Of a stretch of DNA of 64,000 bases, positions 48,601 through 57,900 are shown piece by piece; the first letter of the stretch is position 1, and each line of letters opens with the position of its first letter. Both the position numbers and the translations under genes were made by a program. Below the pieces are notes generated by a model. That model was not told the DNA's origin. It made no database searches and saw only the letters and a list, made by a program, of their open reading frames with translations. Origin of the DNA: Luidia sarsii (Eukaryota > Echinodermata > Asteroidea > Paxillosida > Luidiidae); assembly GCA_949987565.1 (NCBI GenBank), contig OX465110.1:20789773-20853772 (forward strand), given 5' to 3'.

Positions 48601-49198
48601 GATTACAGCTATGATGGAGATCCTTATGAAATCATGTACAATGGAGACAAAGGGGCCGTACATATTTACCTTGTATGGGTAAGTAAAACATCTCTCATAG
48701 TCAGTTTCAAATAGTCAATGTCTAAGAACGTGTTGAGTGTACCCACTTGTTCTCAGCTGCCCCTAAATAGGTTACACCTAGTAGGATGCACCCATACTCC
48801 GTTCATTCCTACACCCCTAACCCAGTTGATGCACCCATATCCCTCTAATTCCCACACCCATAACCCAGTTGATGCACCCTAGTGGGTGCATCACCCAGTC
48901 AGAATGCACCCATATCCCTGTCATTCCTACACCCATAACCCAGTTGATGCACCCAGTGCACCACCCAGTCAGAATGCACCCATATCCTTGTCATTCCTAC
49001 ACCCATAACCCAGTTGATGTACACCTGTCACTAATCAGTCAATTAAACCCTCCCGCAAGCATTAAGCAGGTTATAACCATCTAGGTTGTCCTGGCTATCC
49101 CTATACAGGATTGTAGCAGGGACCAGTATGCCGTCACAGGAATTCACATTGATGTTTCTTTTGATGCAATCAACGCTTGGTTTTCTACCAAGTACTGA
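39657..49198 (+). CDS. FBXO15: F-box only protein 15-like, 15 exons
   Basis: Predicted substrate receptor of an SCF-type (Skp1-Cul1-F-box) ubiquitin ligase. Exons: 39657-39739, 40528-40737, 41128-41232, 41533-41655, 42209-42301, 42547-42753, 43509-43644, 44195-44277, 44736-44803, 45954-46052, 46257-46372, 46936-46997, 47590-47627, 48599-48678, 49109-49198. They sum to 1593 nt (530 aa). The F-box (LPDELLLRLFSHLPADVLI, then CKRWYHLANDNSLW) lies at about residues 99-136. The long C-terminal part matches the FBXO15 pattern. Recognisable blocks are VRWYHLQFPP, GFHGYSCVVELRNQ, LPWKSDLFKGIV, DFCILDLTLHDEFKKPFWC, AVHIYLVW, and the last exon ending NAWFSTKY. The start (MSLSRHNKQ) is chosen because exon 1 splices in frame to exon 2. 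An in-frame ATG at 39555 is an alternative. The N-terminal 95 residues are basic and low-complexity. The gene is divergent from INTS8 and convergent with the first Rab. Confidence 0.88.
39983..40465. mobile_element. MITE-like element with TTAGTC...GGACC termini in FBXO15 intron 1
   Basis: The left end, TTAGTCTGGTCC followed by CTGAGTAACTTGGACCC, mirrors the right end (GGTCCATGTTACTCGGACTAA). The interior carries CCCCAAAT and CCGTCCCACG repeats. A related fragment with GGGTCCAAGTTACTCGGACT lies at about 25.36-25.39 kb. Confidence 0.45.
40917..41072. mobile_element. Family P palindrome in FBXO15 intron 2
   Basis: Inverted pair: GGGCCTGACGTTTCGACTCC, then AGAAAGGTGCTGCTAGGATC and CGTCAGGCCCTCTAACTTTT, followed by the ATTGCAGGTCATTTTAGTCA tail. 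It ends about 55 bp before the F-box exon. Confidence 0.75.
41427..41502 (+). repeat. AT/ATT microsatellite
   Basis: TTATTATTATT, a G run, then ATATAATATATAATATAATA and a pure (TA)n tract, about 30 bp upstream of FBXO15 exon 4. Confidence 0.85.
41755..41955. mobile_element. Two SINE-like B-box halves, tail-out inverted pair
   Basis: A reverse-strand copy (TTGAACAAATTGAAAGAATG...GACTTGGACCCGAGACC) meets a forward copy (CCAGAGGTCTCGGGTTCAAG...AAAGTTTTCTTTGCCAAT). Together they form an approximate palindrome in FBXO15 intron 4. Confidence 0.75.
42865..43233 (-). mobile_element. TTAA-flanked MITE, family A, copy 3
   Basis: 369 bp in intron 6 of the FBXO15-like gene. TTAA lies on both sides, and the inverted termini AGCCGCTACACAACATTGG and CCAATGTTGTGTAGGGGCT are nearly perfect. 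Contains no open transposase frame. Confidence 0.8.
43655..43790 (+). mobile_element. Diverged SINE-like copy
   Basis: CCCCCATCCCAGCAAAGATT, then a shortened A-box region and CCAGTGGTCTCGGATTTAAG with the usual tail. Begins at the end of FBXO15 exon 7. Confidence 0.6.
44869..44945 (+). mobile_element. Second, distinct tRNA-like SINE fragment
   Basis: CTCGGTGGTCAAGTGGTTAA has an A box of the Ser/Leu tRNA type. It is joined with almost no anticodon arm to CGGGTTCGAATCCC (B box) and a T-rich stretch. Not related to the abundant family. Confidence 0.5.
45080..45312 (+). repeat. Family P unit with six-fold 26-bp tandem tail
   Basis: A plus-sense unit at 45080-45150 is followed by six copies of a 26-bp unit (TTTTAGTCAGTAAGCAGTTT plus GCAACA) from about 45153 to 45310. 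Two of the units carry the variant GTAAACACATTGCAAC. Other family members carry one copy of this tail. Confidence 0.85.
46440..46580 (-). mobile_element. SINE-like copy in FBXO15 intron 11
   Basis: AACGGGACTTGAACTCGAGA, CATCTGAGCTATCCAGCCC and CAATAAGTCTTTGCCATGGG on the reverse strand. The head is missing. Confidence 0.75.
48205..48490. mobile_element. Two SINE-like copies joined head to head
   Basis: A reverse-strand tail/B-box half (GACTTGAACCAGAGACC) ends in CCAGCACTC. It is followed directly by ACTGGCGCCTCCACCCCAGC and a forward A-box unit with B box (GGTTCAAGTC) and tail. Lies in FBXO15 intron 13. Confidence 0.75.
48785..49025 (+). repeat. 70-bp minisatellite in the last FBXO15 intron
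   Basis: Roughly three and a half units containing GCACCCATATCCCTGTCATT, CCTACACCCATAACCCAGTT and GATGCACCCA. Clean unit starts at 48901 and 48971 give a 70-bp period. It lies about 85 bp upstream of the last exon. Confidence 0.85.
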
Positions 49199-49374
49199 CC
49201 CACGGAATGTCATCCAAGATGACAACAGGTATCATATCGCCAAAATCCAACTCAATTTTGTCTTAGAGGACAAATGTTGGATCTCACAATTCATCGGGTC
49301 AAACTTCTCTGAAGAAGATTCATTTGCAAGTTGTGTCATAATTTATCCTGTACCTTACATGAATCTTGTCTCTC

Positions 49375-49530
49375 AATGTGGGCCTGATCCTTGGAAATAT
49401 ACGGCAGTCAATGGTTAAATGCTTCTGACTGACACCCCTATCCTGGCAAAGACTAGCTGACTATTTGGGAAGGCCACCATCTAATGACTGGTCCAGTCAG
49501 AGTTTTCTTTGTCATTTTCCAAAATTGTCT
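49375..49530 (+). mobile_element. SINE-like copy lacking the A-to-B-box core
   Basis: The head (GGAAATATACGGCAGTCAAT), linker and CCACCATCTAA are joined directly to TGACTGGTCCAGTCAGAGTT (tail). The tRNA-like centre is deleted, apparently between the short repeats CTGG and CTGG. Confidence 0.8.
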
Positions 49531-50009
49531 CCTAAAAATCAGAAAAAAAAATCACCTTTTTTTATTTTTTTTATTTAGTGGGCCTGACGTTTCGATCCTA
49601 GCAGGACCTTTCTCAAAGGCAGAGACATATTTTTTTTTACTTTTAATACGGAACTGTGGCATCTTTTATAAGATCAATTAGGGTTGATCCATTTTTATAC
49701 CAACATTTAATTTCTTATACAAAATATTCAATTTGAAAACAACAAACACTTTGGTCCTTTATCTCTTTACCTTCGTCTTTGTGAAAAAGAAGAAGTTCTA
49801 TCAGTCTATTGACAAATGTTGAGCTGCTCTCAGACAGTAAAATGTATTGGCATTATTGGGGCAAATATTTCACCCCAAAAATCAGCAATTATAACCAGAA
49901 CTCTAACAATGCCATTGTCAGTGACCATACAGCCTCTTTATTTTTTTGGTTTAGTTTCAGTTGCTTAAGGACAGACTTTTCACAAATAACTTCATAAATC
50001 AGAATGGAT

Positions 50010-50175
50010 TTGTTTCTAATCAAACAAACCAAGGAAAAACTGACTGGGAACTTTTCAACAAATTGAAAAATTGGCAAAGAAAACTTTGACTGGACCGGGA
50101 CTTGAACCAAGTTCTCCAGAGGTCTTGAGTTCAAGTCCCGGTCCAGTCAAAGTTTTCTTCGCCAATTTTTCAATT
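50010..50175. mobile_element. SINE-like tail/B-box palindrome
   Basis: A reverse half (ATTGGCAAAGAAAACTTTGA, CTGGACCGGGACTTGAACC) is followed after 10 bp by the forward half (GGTCTTGAGTTCAAGTCCCG...AGTTTTCTTCGCCAATTTTT). The arms are about 55 bp and nearly perfect. Confidence 0.8.
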
Positions 50176-50645
50176 GGATTTATTTCTGTGATATAACCAC
50201 TGCGATGAATGTCAACAAATATGTATTTCTATATTTTGTGCAATCCATTTTTTAGATTTTATTAAGTGAAAGTAACTGATTTAAAGTCACCTGATTGTCA
50301 TAGATTAAAGAATTATATTGACGTAACAAACACCTACTATTTACAATTTTGTTTTTGGTTGTATTGTTTTTATTTCTATGATTTTGTGAGGGGCAAGTTC
50401 CGTAGTTCTTTTATTTAAACAAAACCCACAAACATCTGATTTAAATGTTTACTTATCAATATTGCCTCAAATGATAAATTTGTATTATCCATAGCACTTT
50501 TTAAAACATTTCTGCAGCAGTTTAAAAAGTTTTCCCCTAATTTTTCAAAACCCGAAGTTTGTGGGTTCTAGTTCACTTCCCTGAATTCTCCGTGACTAGC
50601 AGACCTCATATCTCACCACTTCAGTTCCATCTTGCAAAGCCTGAG

Positions 50646-53600
50646 TCAGTGAAGTTCACTGCAGCATTTCCTACGAGGTTTCTCTGTCTCTTCTTTCCGT
50701 TCCTCATTAAGTATCCTCATCCCAATCTCTTGAAACTGCAGCTCAGGTGTTTGCAGTAATTTCCTTGCTGTTGGGAAAGATTTGGAACAAAACAACAATT
50801 AGCATTTTGTAGACCATTTTCAGGACAGTCTGCAATCGGGGTCAAACAAACACCTCAACAAAGAAACAACAAGGTTTCAGGCTTCATTTATATCATGTCG
50901 AATATTTCTTTTAGGAACAAGGAAGATTCGTAAAAGAATGTGAGTGGTAACTTGATATCTTCGCCAATTCGCTCTGACAAACACAAAAGCAGCCGCTGGC
51001 AAAAAACAAAACAAACAACAAACAAACAATCACAGAAAACAAACAACAAACAAACAACAATAAACTAAACATCAAAGAAAAACAAAACAACAAACAAACG
51101 TAAAACACCCAAACTTTACAACAAACAAAACATCAAATTCAAAGAAAAAAAAAACATGAAAATGCCCAAACAACAGCAAACAAAACATCAAAGAAAAACA
51201 AAACAACAACGAAAGAGGCAGAGCACTGTGAAGAGAAAGCTAGCCCTTGTACCCACCTAAATCTTCAAATAGATTGAGCACATTATGGCCTGACTTGGCG
51301 CTGACTTCCATGAAGATGCCGTTATGTTTCTCAGCAAACTCTTGACCTTCTTGCTGGGTCACCTGCCGATCATCTGTCAGGTCACTTTTGTTGCCTACTA
51401 CAGCAATGGCCGTATTATCAGGAGCACCGCGCTGCGCTGAACGAATCCAATATTTGTCCAGTATTTGGAAGGATTTCTGCCAGCCAAACAAATATAAATC
51501 AAATCCTTGTCGTATCTAAATCTCAGACATCGGTTAATCACTTCGTGCCGGGACCTCAGAATCCGGGAACCACTATATTGTCTAAGTTTTAAACCAAGAC
51601 TCTATTCACCCTACCACAAAACAATAAGAAGCATGACAAAAACCACACCCACATTCAATTGTGCCAGGTTTTACTCTCTTATACATGATAGTGTACTCTT
51701 ATTTCACAGGCATTTATTGCTCCCGATTTGTTAGCGAGATTAGTCAATGGCACATTAGTAGATCAAAAACTTGTGGCACTGAAAATTCTGCTAAAGCCGT
51801 CTGCTCGAGAAATCGTTTACAGATTTCAATCGTGCTTTGGCTGCCTGAATTATTTCAAGTAGACATTCAGGTACTGAGCTAGCAGACAGCGCGAATTATT
51901 TTTCACATATCTCAAAATTTAGTGGGCCAGAAGTTTCGATCCTAGCAGGACCTTTTTTTCAAAAGCACTCTGCCTTTGAGAAAGGTCCTGCTAAGATCGA
52001 AACTTCAGGCCCACTAAATTTTGAGATTTGCATTTTGGTAATTTTAGTCAGTCAGCAGTTTGCAACATTTGTGTATATTACTATATTTCGAATAGGACAA
52101 AAGCCACCAGTTATTGACTCACCATATTTGTTATGTCATACACCATGATCATTGCACTAGCACGTCTGAAGAAACCACGTGCTAATGAGCGATACTGATC
52201 GGGGGGGGAAGAAACAAATCTTTGAAATCACTGCCGAAGTAATTACCGTTCAAAGAAATAAAGGATGCGAATAGCCATTTGTTGTCAATCTGACGACGTT
52301 AGGTCAGGGATCTTTCAAAGTAGACGCAGCTTTTTCAATTAATATGTCAAACAGAAAAAAAGAGAAAAATTGATTTACAACGGGGTATGATCCCTTGAGA
52401 TACACGGCAGTTAAAAGCACAACACAACATTGGGAAGATCGGAAAACATCGATGTCCACAGATTTCCTTCTAATTTACACAGTTTAATAATAGTCATGAT
52501 AGAATCCTCATGTTGAAATCTTACGTCTTTACCCTTTTCTACTATCTCAGATCAACATTTGAGCTAAAACCTTCGCAGGATTGCTTTTTGGGGATGTGGA
52601 AAACTGTGGCAATATTTTGACCTTTACCATTGTTGTGTATAGGCCTTTAATGGTTGAATTGCTTCTGACTGGCGCCCCCACCCCGGTAAAGACTAGTTGA
52701 CTATTAGGGAAGGACATCATCTAAGGGCTGGATAGCTCAGATGGTAAGAGCACTGGTGTGCCAAAGACTAGTTGACTATTTGGGAAGGCCACCATCTAAG
52801 GGCTGGATAGCTCAGATGGAAGAGCGCTGGTGTGCCAAAGACTAGTTGACTATTTGGAAAGGCCACCATCTAAGGGCTGGATAGCTCAGATGGAAGAGCA
52901 CTGGAACATGAGTCCAGAGGTCTCGGGTTCAAGTCCCGATTCAGTCAAAGTTTCATTTGCCCCCATGACGTCATGACGTCATTTCAAAGTCTTTCTTCCA
53001 GTCGTTACTTACGCGCTCTTGTCCGGCTGTGTCCCACACATTAAACTTGTGCTGTGTATCGTCAACTTGTAAGCTTTTCTCCATGAACGCATACCTAGCA
53101 CAGAAAATACAGGCGGCTTGAAACAAGACTACGGTTGAACGATCGTGTAATCATCGTACTGAAAAATATAAAGATTTATCTCAACTTTCTCATCTCATTT
53201 TAAGAACGGCAGAATCAAAAATGTTCTGCTGGGATCGAAACGTCAGGCTCTCTTAGTTTTTGATATTTGCATTTTGGTAATTTTAATCAGTAAACAAAAT
53301 AATCATGGAGGTAAGAACCTCCATGATTTAATTCTTCTCGTGGATATGTTTGTTTGTTCAATATCTGTCTCACCCTATGGTCGGAATCGTCCCTTTAAAG
53401 GTGTCTTGGTGAAACCGCACAGCCACACAGGTCTTTCCAACACCAGTATCCTACATCCATAAGAAATCATTACCATTTATTAGACATCGACTGGCTTCAG
53501 CGATGAAATATTCAGAATCATTAGGCGCTCCGTAGAAGAGGCCTATAGATCTACAAAACATTGAAAGGTCAAAGCCGTACGGCGCGCCGAATGCGAACAA

Positions 53601-54090
53601 ATACTGTTTTCGGAAAAGTAGCGGTTTTCATGAATCGTTGTAAATCATGCAGCGTGACTTTTTACAAAAGTTTGGATCAAAAAACAAACTCAGAAACCGA
53701 TTCGACGGAGATCAGCAAATGTAGGAGCACGTAGATTCCATTTTTGAACCAGATATTATAAGGCTAACTGACAATTTCTATCATGAATAATTCTCCACAA
53801 ATTTAATTAGGTGGTCTTACAGACTGATGTCACTTCGTATGTTTATACATGTACATTGAAACATGTTCTAGTAGTCTACTCATGGCGGCTACTTCGAGGT
53901 CGACTGGACATTCTCTGTCAGCAACAATCGACACGAAGCATTGTTCAATCTGTTACTGTACGACTGAATGCAGTTTATGAATAGAAACTGCACATTTCTA
54001 TTGTCAAGCAGACTTCGTCTGGTTCAGTCAGAGACTGTTGCCCACACTTACCCCAACCAGGCACACCTTCCATATGTGTTTCGTATCCAT
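50646..54090 (-). CDS. Rab-family small GTPase A, 6 exons
   Basis: GTP-binding switch of the Rab family, expected to act in vesicle traffic, of 190 aa. Exons (reverse strand): 54090-54052, 53450-53374, 53094-53013, 52194-52123, 51476-51257, 50728-50646. Seen: P-loop GDTGVGKT (residues 13-20) spanning the first splice junction, switch-I TIPTIG, WDTAGQER, MIMVYDITN, VVGNKSD (guanine specificity) and EVSAKSG. The C-terminal hypervariable segment ends KCCSELH. The double Cys would be geranylgeranylated, but four residues follow it, more than in most Rabs. Sequence style is closest to the Rab5/21/22 endosomal group. I cannot assign an orthologue. The last exon is inferred from phase (G|AG) and the CC motif, so its acceptor at 50729 is the weakest border. 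It is head-to-head with GTPase B. Confidence 0.93.
50995..51215 (+). repeat. A-rich CAAA/CAAACAA microsatellite
   Basis: About 220 bp composed of AAACAAACAACAAAC-type units on the plus strand, in intron 5 of Rab A. The minus strand therefore reads TTTG-rich near the 5' splice site at 51256. Confidence 0.85.
51907..52065. mobile_element. Family P palindrome in Rab A intron 4
   Basis: TCAAAATTTAGTGGGCC...GATCCTAGCAGGACC, a short spacer, then GAGAAAGGTCCTGCTAAGAT...GGCCCACTAAATTTTGA, and then the TTAGTCAGTCAGCAGTTTGC tail. The arms are about 60 bp. Confidence 0.8.
52330..52960 (+). mobile_element. SINE-like copy with three A-box units, split by a TTAA MITE
   Basis: The head to CGGCAG lies before 52411 and the rest follows 52650. 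Three A-box blocks start near 52722, 52798 and 52873. The last continues through TCCAGAGGTCTCGGGTTCAA and tail. In Rab A intron 3, ending about 50 bp before exon 3. Confidence 0.85.
52411..52650 (+). mobile_element. TTAA-flanked MITE, family A, copy 4, inserted in a SINE copy
   Basis: 240 bp, internally shortened. It is bounded by TTAA on each side and splits a SINE-like copy exactly between CGGCAG and TGGTTGAATTGCTTC. The two SINE parts are continuous in intact copies through one TTAA. Confidence 0.8.
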
Positions 54091-54955
54091 GACCGTCTAG
54101 CCTTCCACGGGCTATACCAAATCCAGATTGATATTTTCCTCTATTTGAGTCACCTCCAACAGTCACACATCGTTGTCAGAGAGTAGTGTACTTTCACTTG
54201 TAGTCCTCACAGGGGTATGGTTGATCGGGGTATATACAATGGCTGCCAAGGGATTTTGCAGTTTGTTTGTTCATTTGAATAAGTGATTGTCGGGTTTCGA
54301 TTCGCAGCTCGTCAAGTCGACCGTCATTGAGAGCGAGGAAGTATAGCAGGAAACATTAGCTGGTATTTTTTACCAGGAAACAGCAACCCTGAAAAGTGGC
54401 TTGTACACGTACGTATACAAGCAGTATACAACCAGTAATTCTTGGTCAGGAAGTGTGTCTGTAATGAATCTATAGAATGATTGCTATTTCACTAGTATAA
54501 CCATAAATCTTGTTCATAAATATAAACTTGTGGGATATAAAATAAAAGACATCTTAATACTCGGGACTTAACCAAACATGACGAAGTTAGCCATATTTAC
54601 ATGTACCTGGCAACGTACTATAATTATGTACATGTACTTAGACCAGTACAATAGAGTCTGTAAATCAAAAGACTCAAAGTTCAACTTTGTTAATAATATT
54701 CATGAACAAAATTGCCTTTCATGAGCTGCCTAGGTTAACCAGGAAGTAACTGACATGAAAATGTTGTAGTGTCATGCAGCCAGACTACCAGCTAGCTCTG
54801 GTGGTATATTGTTGAGTCAAGTTACAGAATAAATATTGGCATATCTCGATGACTTCCACAAAATTGTGGCAAATTGACTCGTTTCGTCTTGACAGTACAG
54901 ACACTGCCAGACGTTTTAGATTCAAAGTTGTTTTGGCCCAAACACCGGGATAAGA
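54091..54955. promoter_or_regulatory. Shared 865-bp divergent intergenic region between the two Rab genes
   Basis: This is the only sequence between the oppositely oriented first exons of GTPases A and B, so it should hold both promoters and 5' UTRs. It is rich in short palindromes of the GTAC/ACATGT kind around 54.40-54.65 kb. No mobile-element copy of the local families is seen. Confidence 0.45.
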
Positions 54956-57900
54956 ATGTCGGACAGAGGTGACGTTGATAATGACGTGAAGATCTGTCTT
55001 GTCGGGGTAAGTATGTCATTCCATTGCTTGATTAATGCGCTTTCTGTCTGAATTTTAAAATCAGGAGGGTCGGACGTTTCGAACCTAGCAGGACCTTTCT
55101 CAAGGACCTTTCAGAAAGGTCCTGCTATAGAATCGAAACGTTATAGGCCCTCCTAAATTTTGAGTTTTGCATTTTGGTCGTTTCAGTTAGTAATTGCAGT
55201 TTGCAACATTCCTGCATAGGCCCTAGGCCTATCTCTCTTTTCTGAATTGATTATAAGTTGATCAAGCAGGATATAGGTGAGTTAGGGCAGAGAATATTTT
55301 ATGATAATGTCAGAATTTTCAAGTCGATTCTGTTTCACGATAAAAAATAAATAATATGAAACTCCTCTCTCAGGGACTTTTTGTTCCGTTAAAAAGAAAT
55401 AGGCCTATTACTTGACTTGTACCCTATAGCTCGATTTCTCAACACCAGGATAATCGTTCAACGGATCAAGTGTCGAGTCTTGTGCCAGTCGGTAACCATG
55501 GTAATTTGTAGTGTGACAACAGTTTTTGCTTTGTCATGATGAGGCGTGAAGCAAGGATCTAAGTCGTTTGTAAAAGGGAGACCTATAGTTGTTGGACTAG
55601 CGTATAGTCTACTTCGTTGAGGAGTTTGCAACATTTTTGTATATCACCTTGAGTTTATAGGAAGATTTTTTTTCTTGCAGAACACCGAAGTTGGAAAGTC
55701 TTGCTTAGCAATCCGACTTGCACGTGATACCTTTTCTGAGCAGGAGACGTCTACAATTGGGTGAGGACATAACCACTTGTTATAGACGAATCCGTAAAGA
55801 CTGTCCTTAGAGCTACCATACCTGGGGGCCATTGTTTTGGCATTGATACCTAGTGTACTGATTACTCACTTTCAGCGACCTGGTGTGGGCAGACAATGAT
55901 GGACGTCAGCGGTCCACTGCGATGGTTTTCACATTGGTAGTTTTTCATTGCAGAATCTATCAAAATGAATGAATGAATGCCGGGATGGATGGAGGGAATG
56001 GATGGATGCGGGTTTTTGTGGGTGTGTGGTTGGATGGCTGGGTGGGTGGGTGGGTTTTGTGGGTGTTTGGTTAGATGGGTGGGTGGGTGGGTGGGTTTTG
56101 TGGGTGTGTGGTTGGATGGCTGGGTGTGCGTGGGTGGGTGGATTTTTGTGGGTGTTTGGTTAGATGGGTGGGTGTGGGTGTGGGTGGGTTTTGTGGGTGT
56201 TTGGTTGGATGGCTGGGTGTGTGGGGGTGTTTGGTTGGATGGCTGGGTGTGTGGGGGTGGGTGGGTGGGTTTTTGTGGGTGTTTGGTTAGATGGCTGGGT
56301 GTGCGTGGGTGGGTGGATTTTTGTGGGTGTTTGGTTAGATGGGTGGGTGTGGGTGTGGGTGGGTTTTGTGGGTGTTTGGTTGGATGGCTGGGTGTGTGGG
56401 GGTGTTTGGTTGGATGGCTGGGTGTGTGGGGGTGGGTGGGTGGGTTTTTGTGGGTGTTTGGTTAGATGGCTGGGTGTGCGTGGGTGCGTGGATTTTTTGT
56501 GGGTGTTTGGTTAGATGGGTGGGTGTGGGTGTGGGTGGGTTTTGTGGGTGTTTGGTTGGATGGCTGGGTGTGTGGGGGTGTTTGGTTGGATGGCTGGGTG
56601 TGTGGGGGTGGGTGGGTGGGTTTTTGTGGGTGTTTGGTTAGATGGCTGGGTGTGCGTGGGTGGGTGGATTTTTGTGGGTGTTTGGTTAGATGGGTGGGTG
56701 TGGGTGTGGGTGGGTTTTGTGGGTGTTTGGTTGGATGGCTGGGTGTGTGTGGGTGGGTTTTGTGGGTGTTTGGTTGGATGGCTGGGTGTGCGTGGGTGGG
56801 TGGATTTTTGTGGGTGTTTGGTTGGATGGCTGGGTGTGTGGGGGTGGGTGGGTGGGTTTTTGTGGGTGTTTGGTTAGATGGCTGGGTGTGCGTGGGTGGG
56901 TGGGTTTTTGTGGGTGTTTGGTTAGATGGCTGGGTGTGTGTGGGTGGGTGGGTTTTGTGGGTGTTTGGTTAGATGGCTGGGTGTGGGTGGGTGGGTGGGT
57001 TTTGTGGGTGTTTGGTTGGATGGCTGGGTGTGTGTGGGTGGGTTTTGAGGGTGTTTGGTTGGATGGCTGGGTGTGGGTGGGTTTTGTGGGTGTTTGGTTG
57101 GATGGCTGGGTGTGTGTGGGTGGGTTTTGAGGGTGTTTGGTTGGATGGCTGGGTGTGTGTGGGTGGGTGGGTTTTGTGGGTGTTTGGTCGGATGGCTGGG
57201 TGTGGGTGGGTGGGTTTTGTGGGTGTTTGGTCGGATGGCTGGGTGTGGGTGGGTGGGTTTTGTGGGTGTTTGGTCGGATGGCTGGGTGTGGGTGGGTGGG
57301 TTTTGTGGGTGTTTGGTCGGATGGCTGGGTGTGGGTGGGTGGGTTTTGTGGGTGTTTGGTTGGATGGCTGGGTGTGTGTGGGTGGGTTTTGAGGGGTGTT
57401 TGGTTGGATGGCTGGGTGTGTGTGGGTGGGTGGGTTTTGTTGGTGTTTGGTTGGATGGCTGGGTGTGGGTGGGTGGGTTTTGTGGGTGTTTGGTTGGATG
57501 GCTGGGTGTGTGTGGGTGGGTTTTGAGGGGTGTTTGGTTGGATGGCTGGGTGTGTGTGGGTGGGTGGGTTTTGTGGGTGTTTGGTTGGATGGCTGGGTGT
57601 GTGTGGGTGGGTGGGTTTTTGTGGGTGTTTGGTTGGATGGCTGGGTGTGTGGGGGTGGGTGGGTGGGTTTTTGTGGGTGTTTGGTTAGATGGCTGGGTGT
57701 GCGTGGGTGGGTGGATTTTTGTGGGTGTTTGGTTAGATGGCTGGGTGTGCGTGGGTGGGTGGATTTTTGTGGGTGTTTGGTTAGATGGGTGGGTGTGGGT
57801 GTGGGTGGGTTTTGTGGGTGTTTGGTTGGATGGCTGGGTGTGTGTGGGTGGGTTTTGTGGGTGTTTGGTTGGATGGCTGGGTGTGCGTGGGTGGGTGGAT

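Larger units (their letters stand above)
49199..50645. other. Convergent spacer between FBXO15-like and Rab A genes
   Basis: Contains the core-deleted SINE, a family P unit, the SINE palindrome and AT-rich DNA. TTTATT near 50.41 kb could be a reverse-strand AATAAA for Rab A. Confidence 0.5.
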
